From an uncultured Mollicutes bacterium (GTDB lineage Bacteria > Bacillota_I > Bacilli_A > RFN20 > CAG-826), in assembly GCA_900545015.1 (NCBI GenBank), contig UQXJ01000022.1, positions 1 through 21,591 on the forward strand: 21,591 nucleotides of DNA, read 5' to 3'. Numbering within the stretch: position 1 is the stretch's first letter; each line of letters starts with the position of its first letter. The notes beneath the pieces are model-generated. The model was not told where the DNA came from and searched no databases. It was given only the letters and a program-made list of their open reading frames with translations. This document shows positions 15,918 to 21,591 of this stretch, in pieces. The position numbers and the translations under genes were made by a program.

Positions 15918-17246
15918 CTAAAAGAACATAATCATATAAATAGGAAGGTAGATAATGTTGTTTTCTTCAAATATTTTGCGTTCATTAGATAAAACAAATC
16001 CTTTTTTAACATTGTAGTCTTTATTTAATATGAATTTATTTATTGCGCTATGAATCGTATAATCTTTGCCTGATTTGATTTCAAGTGGTAAGACAGATAA
16101 ATTATCATAATCATCAATCAAGAAATCCACTTCACCATTTGTTTTATTATCATAATAAAATAATTTATGTCCATGTGCTTTAAGTTCACAAGCAACAACA
16201 GATTCATAAACTGAACCTAAATTAACGCTTTTTTTATCATCAAGTACTGCTCGAATATTATTTTTATATAGAATATTTGTTAAGATTCCAACATCATTAA
16301 GATAAAGTTTTAATAGATTTTTTCCACTAGATTCAATTAAAGGAAAAGTTGGTCTAGATAAAGCTTTTACCTCTAAAGCAATTCCTGAATTAATTAAATA
16401 ATCGAATTCATCAATATAATTTGAATATCTTTTTCCTTTAATATTTTCTATATCTTGAACAATCATTCTCTTCTTTTTATTTTCTAAAGTCGAAGGGATT
16501 AAATCATAAATTCGTTTAATTTTTAATTTATGTTCTTTATCGTATTTACTAGCGTCTTCTCCATAATATTCATGAATGTCATTTTGTATTTTTCTTACTT
16601 CAACTATGTTTTTACTTTCTAAATATTTATTTACTGCATCTGGAAGACCACCAATTAAGAGATATTTTTTAAATAAATCTAACAATTTTTCGTGAGTTAC
16701 TTCTTCAAGACTTTCTAATTTCTCGAACTTATTTCTTAAAGAATTAATAGCATATTCATTAAATCCGTTTGCTAGTAAAAATTCTTCAAAATCAAGTGGA
16801 TACATATGCACTACATCAATGCTTCCAATAGGAATTGATGTTGTTTTTGATAAAGTTAGCCCCAATAAAGATCCACTGCAAATATAGGTAAATCTATCAT
16901 CTTGTTTCAAAAATTTAAGCATTGTTAAAAATTGAGGATATTCTTGAATTTCATCGATAAATACTAATGTGTTATTTTTGTCTTTCATTTTATCGCCAGC
17001 GACCATACTTAGCTGAAGATAAAAATCTTCTTTATTATTAACTTTTTTAAATAATTGATCACCAAGCGAATCTTCAACAAAATTGAGTTCAATAAAATTA
17101 GGAAATTTTTCTTTTAAAAATTCACTACCTACATATCTAATAATAAAAGATTTTCCAATTTGTCTTGCACCATCGATTATTAAAATTTTATTTGATTCGC
17201 TAGATAAATAATCAACAATTGTTTTTTCAATTTTTCTTTTTAACAT
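15918..17246 (-). CDS. AAA_14/DUF4143 ATPase ('MLKRKI' subfamily), upstream partner of the TOTE protein
   Basis: This 442-residue protein has P-loop GARQIGKS at 26-33, Walker B TLVFIDEIQE near 93-102, CSGSLLGL as sensor region and MYPLDFEEFL. The DUF4143 half carries VYESVVACEL, then GEVDFLI and LPLEIKSG, so the E...D...E-x-K positions are complete and nuclease activity is possible. The start is an ATG with AAAGG about 10 nt upstream. A three-unit array begins 30 bp upstream of the start codon. It sits just ahead of the primase-helicase gene with a 26-bp gap and would be made from the same mRNA, which suggests joint action or joint mobilisation. It is closest to 6997-8361 within the window. 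Confidence 0.88.
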   Translation of the reverse strand: MLKRKIEKTIVDYLSSESNKILIIDGARQIGKSFIIRYVGSEFLKEKFPNFIELNFVEDSLGDQLFKKVNNKEDFYLQLSMVAGDKMKDKNNTLVFIDEIQEYPQFLTMLKFLKQDDRFTYICSGSLLGLTLSKTTSIPIGSIDVVHMYPLDFEEFLLANGFNEYAINSLRNKFEKLESLEEVTHEKLLDLFKKYLLIGGLPDAVNKYLESKNIVEVRKIQNDIHEYYGEDASKYDKEHKLKIKRIYDLIPSTLENKKKRMIVQDIENIKGKRYSNYIDEFDYLINSGIALEVKALSRPTFPLIESSGKNLLKLYLNDVGILTNILYKNNIRAVLDDKKSVNLGSVYESVVACELKAHGHKLFYYDNKTNGEVDFLIDDYDNLSVLPLEIKSGKDYTIHSAINKFILNKDYNVKKGFVLSNERKIFEENNIIYLPIYMIMFF

Positions 17247-17275
17247 ACTTAAATTACCTTTTTGTAGCTAAATTT

Positions 17276-17357
17276 TACACTTTTCCTATAAAAATGACCA
17301 TTAAAAATTACACTTTTCCTATAAATTTAATGGTCAAAAAATACACTTTTCCGATTA
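17276..17357 (-). repeat. Three-unit 33-bp repeat array over the ATPase/TOTE promoter
   Basis: TACACTTTTCC starts at 17276, 17309 and 17342, an exact 33-bp period. The distal unit diverges after CC (GATTA instead of TATAAA). The inverted arms GACCATTAAA (17296-17305) and TTTAATGGTC (17326-17335) frame the middle unit. On the minus strand TGGTCA, 17 bp, TAAAAT can be read with the -10 in the proximal unit, and a second weak promoter TTGACC...TGTAAT sits further up. The array therefore covers the transcription start region. The orphan array at 10949-11030 is nearly identical. Confidence 0.75.
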
Positions 17358-17401
17358 TGAATCATTTTTAAAACCAATTTTTTCTAATTGATTTTCTAAT
17401 T

Positions 17402-17417
17402 ATACGATAATAATCGT
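17402..17417. other. Short palindrome between array and small RNA
   Basis: TACGAT and ATCGTA are perfect arms around AATA. It lies in the divergent region between the ATPase array and the small RNA copy. It may be a protein-binding site for the RNA promoter or a weak hairpin. Confidence 0.3.
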
Positions 17418-17455
17418 AAATTTTATTACTTAACGATATTAATAAACTTTTTGGC

Positions 17456-17631
17456 TATATTTTGTTTAAAAGGGACAAACGACATACTCACATATTTCTA
17501 TAGTTAAGATTTATGCTTTAAACACATTGAAACCCAGTGAAATCATCTTGCTGATGGCTGGGCCTAGCCAAAAGAAGAAATATACTTATGATTATCGTTT
17601 TGTGTTGATACTTAGTTTGTATCACTTTTTT
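17456..17631 (+). ncRNA. Short structured RNA, truncated paralogue of the RNA at 19150
   Basis: From 17456 to about 17583 the sequence matches 19150-19278 at roughly 85% identity by eye, including TTGTTTAAAA, GGACAAACGAC, CTCACATATTTCTATA and CCCAGTGAA. CCCAG (17533-17537) pairs with CTGGG (17558-17562), with an inner CATC/GATG helix, and GGCCTAGCC follows. After the shared 5' domain the sequence goes almost directly to a terminator hairpin with TGATAC (17606-17611) and GTATCA (17619-17624) and a T-run. The copy therefore lacks the roughly 450-nt body of the long RNA. The exact 5' end is not known; no clear promoter was seen. Confidence 0.55.
17606..17631 (+). terminator. Rho-independent terminator of the short RNA
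   Basis: TGATAC and GTATCA form a 6-bp stem with a 7-base loop, followed by CTTTTTTAATT on the plus strand. It lies where the shared RNA domain ends. Confidence 0.6.
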
Positions 17632-17734
17632 AATTATTGGTGTTACAAACACATCATAAATTTGCCATAATATCAAAATACACTTTGATTCCTTTTTTAA
17701 AAAGAAGACTGGTCATTTTTAATACGAAGTTTAC

Positions 17735-19033
17735 CTATGGTTTAAGGCATCCTAACGGAATAGTATAAACGCCATTTTTGTCTTTCAAAGCAACATTTTG
17801 TGCTGTAATTATCATAAGGAATGCAGGTTTTGGATGTTCTTTTTCATTAATATCTGCTGCTAACTCAACAAGTTTTTTTGAAGCTTGTTTTATTTGCTCA
17901 TTGTCACTCAGTTTAACTTCAACTAAAGCCCATGATCCATCAGCAAATGAAATAACTGCATCAGCTTCTCTATCGGCTTTATCACGATAATGATAAATTT
18001 CTGCCCCTATTGAATCGCAATAAATACGCAAATCTCTGATTGCTAACGATTCAAATAAAAGCCCAAACGTTTTCATATCAGAAAACATACTTTCGTGTGT
18101 TATTCCTAATGCAGCTGTTGCGATTGATGGGTCGACAAAGTGTCTAGTATTTTTCTCTCTAATCGCGGTCTTGCTTCTTAAGTTAGGGTTCCAAGCTTCA
18201 AGCTCTTCGACAACATATAAACGTTGCAAAGCAAGAAGGTATTTTACAAATGTATCTTTATCAATGTCATCACCATTTTCTCTTAAATCAGCCTTTATTG
18301 ACTCATTTGAAACTTCCGTTGATATATTCCTAGAATATGATTTTAATAGCTTTTTTGCTCTTTTTACATCTTTTTTAATTGGTATATCCTTTAAAGAAAA
18401 CAAGTCTTCATTTACGAGGCCATCATAAAATGTTTTCGCTTGTTGTAGCGCAACATCAATGTCTTTATCAATTGCTAAAGGCCATCCGCCTCTACATATT
18501 AGAAATGAATAATCATAAATAGTTTTATCACATATAGTAGGCTTAAAAATATTAGCTTTTAGGTCCATTATTGATACACTACCGTTGCTATCACCACTTT
18601 CAAATAACGACATTGGTCTCATCATTCTCTTTATGATTCTGCCTGTGCCTGTATGTTTTTCATTTTCTTCACCTGCGAGTGAATTTAAAGCGGTGTTATC
18701 TGTTACACTTCCAGTTAAAATATATTGTCCAAAACCACCATTCTCATCTACACATTCCTTTACCGAATTCCAAATGAAAGAAATGACTTGCCACTCATCT
18801 ATCAATATTGGTTTCTCTCCACTATTTAGCAAAACTTCAGGTGCATTTTTAGCAAGTTCAACATATTGATCTCTTTCCTTCTTTTTCATTAAATCAATAA
18901 CGGTTTTCGCGTGTCTTTTTGCGGTTCTTGATTTGCCACACCATTTTGGTCCAACAACTTGTATGGCTCCAACTGTCTTTAAATAAAATTCAAGTTCCTT
19001 GTCAAAGAGTCTTTCGATATATTCTTTTTCCAT
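17735..19033 (-). CDS. AAA_14/DUF4143 ATPase ('GPKWCGKS' subfamily)
   Basis: This 432-residue protein has P-loop GPKWCGKS at 28-35, Walker B PILIDEWQ at 75-82, YILTGS as sensor region and CRGGWPLAID before the winged-helix part. The C-terminal DUF4143 half has LLFESLAIRDL, EIYHYRDKADREADAVI and WALVEVKLSD, so the E...D...E-x-K nuclease positions are present. This is a third, distinct subfamily in the window and is rather less AT-rich than its neighbours. The start is an ATG with GAGGT 8 nt upstream. On the minus strand TTGCGG (19077-19082), 17 bp, TATACT (19054-19059) form a good promoter whose -35 box is part of the first repeat unit. The array and a divergent structured RNA lie upstream. 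Confidence 0.88.
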   Translation of the reverse strand: MEKEYIERLFDKELEFYLKTVGAIQVVGPKWCGKSRTAKRHAKTVIDLMKKKERDQYVELAKNAPEVLLNSGEKPILIDEWQVISFIWNSVKECVDENGGFGQYILTGSVTDNTALNSLAGEENEKHTGTGRIIKRMMRPMSLFESGDSNGSVSIMDLKANIFKPTICDKTIYDYSFLICRGGWPLAIDKDIDVALQQAKTFYDGLVNEDLFSLKDIPIKKDVKRAKKLLKSYSRNISTEVSNESIKADLRENGDDIDKDTFVKYLLALQRLYVVEELEAWNPNLRSKTAIREKNTRHFVDPSIATAALGITHESMFSDMKTFGLLFESLAIRDLRIYCDSIGAEIYHYRDKADREADAVISFADGSWALVEVKLSDNEQIKQASKKLVELAADINEKEHPKPAFLMIITAQNVALKDKNGVYTIPLGCLKP

Positions 19034-19071
19034 ACATATTTACCTCAATAATAAGTATATATTTTATAAAC

Positions 19072-19136
19072 ATAAACCGCAAGTTTGGCACGAAATAAAC
19101 CGCAAGTTTGGCACGAAATAAACCGCAAGTTTGGCG
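19072..19136 (-). repeat. Three-unit 23-bp repeat array over the ATPase promoter
   Basis: ATAAACCGCAAGTTTGGC occurs three times without change at 19072-19089, 19095-19112 and 19118-19135, an exact 23-bp period. Units one and two continue ACGAA; the distal one continues GTTAG. The -35 box of the minus-strand ATPase promoter (TTGCGG) is the complement of CCGCAA in the first unit, so a protein bound there would block transcription. The orphan array at 233-285 has the same period and the same TTTGGCACGA/TTTGGCGTT pattern. Confidence 0.85.
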
Positions 19137-19149
19137 TTAGATATTTTAG

Positions 19150-19792
19150 TTAGATTTTGTTTAAAAAGGACAAACGACGTCCTCACATATTTCTATAAAT
19201 TAGCTTTATACTTTAAGCACATTGGAACCCAGTGAAGTCATCTTGCTGATGGCTGGGGCCTAGCCAAAAGAGGAAGCGTGTATGGGATACTGTATATGCA
19301 TTACAAGACCAGAAATGGTTTACGGGATTAAAATACCGCTATGGTTAGTGGCGCAATATGCTCTTCGATGTAAACAACCATTCGGACAGGCACGACAAGA
19401 GGCTCTGTAGAAATACATCCCACGTAAAGATATTAGCCTAGGAAACTAATATCTTCGTTCCTAAAGGAAGTGTGTGACTTGATGATAAGAAATTATCTAT
19501 AACTGTCTTAGTGGGTTCTTGTAGGGGAATGTCGAGGCTTTACGTAATGACGTATGTAGCAAAGTTTTATGCTGAAGCTCCCTGAAGGTTGAAGGATAAT
19601 TTTAATTCCTTCCTAGGTTCGGTTAGAAATAACCCATTTCAGAAGTATTAGGTTCGCTACCTTTTACTCAGCCTGACGTGCTAGTGTGTGAATAACAAAT
19701 TAGAGTAAATATTGTATGATGAAAATCGCCAGTGTCTTTTTTATTAAAGGCAATAAATTATGAAAATAGCTGCAATTTGCAGCCTTTTTTAT
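19150..19792 (+). ncRNA. Large structured non-coding RNA of about 600 nt, class unconfirmed (ROOL-like size)
   Basis: No protein frame covers this less AT-rich stretch, but it is full of perfect helices: CCCAG/CTGGG (19228-19257) with inner CATC/GATG; AAGATATTAG (19427-19436) with CTAATATCTT (19446-19455); TTCC-TAAA-GGAA; GATAA-GAAA-TTATC with a GNRA-type loop; TACGT-AATG-ACGTA; GAAGGA with TCCTTC; and a longer-range TGGGAT with ATCCCA closing a multi-branch. It ends at a terminator near 19790. Size and complexity recall ornate large RNAs (ROOL, GOLLD, OLE). I cannot match it to a covariance model by eye and see no tRNA nearby. The first 128 nt are duplicated at 17456. It is divergent from the 17735-19033 ATPase and convergent with the XRE gene. 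The 5' end is uncertain. Confidence 0.7.
19769..19792 (+). terminator. Terminator between the large RNA and the XRE gene
   Basis: GCTGC-AATTT-GCAGC followed by CTTTTTTAT on the plus strand is a good intrinsic terminator for the large RNA. In the minus direction the hairpin is followed by TATTTTCATAATTT and may also serve the XRE gene ending at 19795. Confidence 0.75.
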
Positions 19793-19794
19793 AT

Positions 19795-20085
19795 TTATTT
19801 CATTATTATTCGATATTTAATGCTATGTAAATGGTTTATCAAAATGTTTATTTTTAATGAGAATATAAAACATCCTCCGTCGAGGATGTCAAGTGCAGAT
19901 ACTCCGAAAGCATCTGCAAAAGCATTAACAACGTCAATGCTTTTCGTTCCATCGTTTTCGATACGTCGTAAGTTTCTTACGCTATATCCAACAATGTCGG
20001 CTAAGTGCTCCTGCGTCCAGTTTTTACTTAACCTAAGGTCCCTAATTGTTTTTCCAATTAAGTGCGAATCAATTCTTTTGCTCAT
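19795..20085 (-). CDS. XRE-family (HTH_3) transcriptional regulator
   Basis: In this 96-residue protein, residues 10-67 form a standard Cro/cI-type five-helix domain: IGKTIRDLRLSKNWTQEHLA, then VGYSVRNLRRIEND and NAFADAFGVSALDIL. The last 25 residues are hydrophobic and AT-rich and may be an unstructured or dimerising tail. The start is firmly set by AGGAGGT 5 nt upstream of the ATG. An operator-like inverted repeat lies at 20107-20124. It converges on the large RNA, sharing the terminator hairpin, so it could influence that RNA, but its likeliest target is its own promoter. Confidence 0.85.
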   Translation of the reverse strand: MSKRIDSHLIGKTIRDLRLSKNWTQEHLADIVGYSVRNLRRIENDGTKSIDVVNAFADAFGVSALDILDGGCFIFSLKINILINHLHSIKYRIIMK

Positions 20086-20106
20086 AACTACCTCCTAAAT
20101 ATATAC

Positions 20107-20124
20107 ATGAAATCAAACTTTCAT
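20107..20124. promoter_or_regulatory. Operator-like inverted repeat upstream of the XRE gene
   Basis: ATGAAA and TTTCAT are perfect arms with a 6-bp centre, 22 bp upstream of the XRE start codon and upstream of its strong ribosome-binding site. This is a typical position for autoregulation by Cro/cI-type repressors. Confidence 0.4.
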
Positions 20125-20192
20125 TAACACGACTCGCGGCAGTCTAATATTTATGAGCAAAATTATTATAGCAACTTTGTTTCTATTTTCTA

Positions 20193-20765
20193 TTAAGAAT
20201 GGAAAATTACTTCTTTTTCTTCTTGTTTTAATCTAATTTTTATATCTACAATTTTTCCAATGTTGTGTCTTCGCGATGTATTTATAATCCAATGAGAAAG
20301 AAAATAATATTCAATACTAGGATCATCAAAAATAAAAGCGTTTGAACTTAGATAATTTTCATCGTCAGTTCCATCATTATAAATAATGTCTAAAGATATT
20401 TCTCTGAGTTTGGATTTAATATTAATTTTAAGTTCATCATCAAATTCATTTTTACCAGAATAATTAATATTACCTTTTATTGATTTAATTGCATTTTCAA
20501 TAGAATAATCTAAATCTCTTATAATTAAGGATCTGAAAAGCATTTTCATTCTTGTTTCAGCAACGATTTCTTCATCTTTAATCGTGCCTTTATCATATTT
20601 ATAAAAGAAAAATGAACCAGTTGAAAATGGTTCTCCTCCATCAGTATAAGCTTCATCATTAACTTCTATATGTTTAATAATTTCAGCCTTAAACATCGAA
20701 ATAGCATCAGTAAATTTATCAAATTCATATTTATTTTCATCTACCATCAAAATCCATTTACCCAT
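20193..20765 (-). CDS. Protein of unknown function
   Basis: This 190-residue protein begins MGKWILMVDENKYEFDKF and carries no signal peptide or membrane segment. It is rich in acidic residues and in alternating hydrophobic strands (KINIKSKLREISLDIIYND), and looks like a soluble alpha/beta domain. I recognise no family. The start is well supported by GGAGG 7 nt upstream of the ATG. It is set apart from its neighbours by about 100 bp on the XRE side and 245 bp on the other, so it is probably its own transcription unit. The 245-bp gap upstream is AT-rich and shows nothing recognisable. Confidence 0.7.
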   Translation of the reverse strand: MGKWILMVDENKYEFDKFTDAISMFKAEIIKHIEVNDEAYTDGGEPFSTGSFFFYKYDKGTIKDEEIVAETRMKMLFRSLIIRDLDYSIENAIKSIKGNINYSGKNEFDDELKINIKSKLREISLDIIYNDGTDDENYLSSNAFIFDDPSIEYYFLSHWIINTSRRHNIGKIVDIKIRLKQEEKEVIFHS

Positions 20766-21010
20766 TTATTAGCCTCCAAAAACTTATTTAGTTAATCTAA
20801 TTTTAAATGTATTTTTAGTTGTAAATCCATAAAAAATACTTCTTTATACACATCAAGCTAAAATTTTTGCAAGTCCTTGTAATAATATAACCTTATCCGC
20901 AAATATCTAATTTAAAATTTTATTTTTTACAATAATAATCTTACATTTTAAATATAGTTATAAAATAATTTCCTCTATATTCAATATATAAAACTTAAAT
21001 TCATACACTT

Positions 21011-21355
21011 TTAAGATTTAATTGAATCAGGGTTATTCAAAAATTCCTTTAATCCCAAAATTAAAACGCCCTTTTCATCTTTCCACTTTATTATATTTTC
21101 TCTAACAATAATTACTTTTCTAAAGCTATCATCAATTCGTAATAAAGAGCGTTCCTCTTGTTCTCTTTTTTCTCGAGTATCAATATTTAAAGCTGATTGG
21201 ATATAATATCTTTCATAGCCAAAATTGCAAACAAAGTCTACTTCAAGTTGCTTTTTAACATAATTTCCATTGTCGTTTTCCTCACTTATAGTTACTACAC
21301 CGACATCAACGCTATATCCTCGATTAGCAAGCTCATTATAAATAATGTTTTCCAT
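21011..21355 (-). pseudogene. Decapitated DUF4143 ATPase: C-terminal nuclease-like part only
   Basis: The 114-residue frame matches the last quarter of the 4846-6162 ATPase: MENIIYNELANRGYSVDVGV, then LEVDFVC, YYIQSALNI and RKVIIVRE. The AAA_14 P-loop, Walker B and lid are absent. The homologous frame continues a little further upstream (FKQQEENNIM before the Met), but beyond about 21410 similarity ends and a terminator and a plus-strand promoter follow. It is therefore a remnant, truncated where the neighbouring plus-strand element begins. Expression of the fragment alone is possible (in-frame ATG) but no good ribosome-binding site is seen. Confidence 0.8.
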
Positions 21356-21436
21356 AATATTATTTTCTTCTTGCTGTTTAAATCCGGAACTTTTACAAAA
21401 TAGCCTAATCTAAAAGCCATAAGATATTGAAAAATT

Positions 21437-21459
21437 GTCGATAACCATCGACTTTTTTT
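21437..21459 (+). terminator. Intrinsic terminator at the element boundary
   Basis: GTCGAT-AACC-ATCGAC is a perfect 6-bp stem followed by seven T on the plus strand. In the minus direction it is followed by AATTTTTC, so it can act both ways. It insulates the fragment on the left from the plus-strand gene on the right. Confidence 0.6.
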
Positions 21460-21496
21460 GTAAAAATAAAAAAGTCAAATTTTTTACATATATTTG

Positions 21497-21525
21497 TTGT
21501 GAGTTGTCGTGAGTTTGTGTACAAT
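21497..21525 (+). promoter_or_regulatory. Sigma-A-type promoter for the gene at 21541
   Basis: TTGTGA (21497-21502), a 17-bp spacer and TACAAT (21520-21525) form a good promoter. GAGGGG lies 6 nt before the ATG at 21541, so the leader is very short. Confidence 0.55.
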
Positions 21526-21540
21526 ATAGAGGGGTAAATT

Positions 21541-21591
21541 ATGATTTTAACCAGAATTCCAGTAAAGAAAAAAGATGATTTTTACCTAGTT
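21541..21591 (+). CDS. Start of a plus-strand gene cut by the window end; possibly a transposase
   Basis: Seventeen codons are visible, beginning MILTRIPVKKKDDFYLV, after GAGGGG at 6-nt spacing and a promoter. It is the only well-supported plus-strand protein start in the window. Its position right where the DUF4143 gene is truncated suggests a mobile element such as an insertion sequence, and the short basic N-terminus would fit a transposase. Too little is visible to name a family, and no terminal inverted repeat could be tested without the right end. Confidence 0.5.
   Translation, partial: MILTRIPVKKKDDFYLV

Noticed and set aside
18171..18869. Plus-strand frames opposite the ATPase at 17735-19033
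   Set aside because: They are Ser/Phe/Leu-rich shadows of a well-supported minus-strand ATPase and have no recognisable domains.
19150..19792. Group II intron, RNase P RNA or tmRNA
   Set aside because: No domain V or reverse transcriptase for an intron, no RNase P core segments, and no tmRNA tag frame or CCA end could be found.
19760..20098. Plus-strand frame of 112 codons
   Set aside because: It is antisense to the XRE gene, which has clear HTH motifs and a strong ribosome-binding site, and it begins inside the terminator region of the large RNA.

Overview
The window is AT-rich and uses the standard bacterial code. TGA is a stop (for example at the end of the ATPase at 11530) and Trp is TGG. 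Several genes have strong Shine-Dalgarno sequences such as AGGAGGT and GGAGG. This fits a low-GC Bacillota or Acholeplasma/RF39-type host-associated bacterium and argues against a TGA=Trp mycoplasma. The species cannot be named. Almost every gene lies on the minus strand. No housekeeping gene was recognised, so this reads as an accessory or defence island.

Layout, left to right. At 1-500 there is an orphan 23-bp repeat array and a frameshifted gene remnant. At 500-1331 there is a HepT/MntA-type HEPN-nucleotidyltransferase pair, with an HTH on the antitoxin. At 1617-4721 there is a large SF1 helicase with a C-terminal DUF2726-like nuclease domain. From 4846 to 8361 an AAA_14/DUF4143 ATPase, a membrane-anchored NERD protein and a second ATPase follow each other. 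From 8531 to 11338 there is a lone winged helix, an AlbA_2/Schlafen-type ATP-binding protein of different base composition, a PD-(D/E)XK-like protein, an orphan 33-bp repeat array and a small unknown gene. A third ATPase is at 11530-12777, followed by a structured non-coding stretch. At 13282-17246 a TOTE-type primase-helicase lies directly behind a fourth ATPase. At 17276-19792 there are two divergent modules, each ATPase / repeat array / plus-strand structured RNA, and the two RNAs share their 5' domain. After that come an XRE regulator, an unknown gene, a decapitated DUF4143 fragment, and the start of a plus-strand gene that may be a transposase.

The main pattern is that the five intact DUF4143 ATPases fall into three sequence subfamilies, and each subfamily has its own kind of repeat at its promoter. 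'MLKRKI' ATPases carry three units at a 32-33 bp period with a CACTTTT core. 'GPKWCGKS' ATPases carry three units at a 23 bp period with TTTGGC. 'GIRRCGKS' ATPases carry inverted or palindromic sites. In most cases the gene-proximal unit overlaps a readable -35 or -10 box, so autoregulatory operators are the simplest explanation. Two arrays (233-285 and 10949-11030) have no ATPase behind them, so the arrays can outlive or move separately from their genes.

The most unusual element is the roughly 600-nt structured RNA at 19150-19792, with a shortened paralogue at 17456-17631. Both are divergent from an array-bearing ATPase. The size and complexity recall ornate large RNAs such as ROOL, but the class could not be confirmed from sequence alone.
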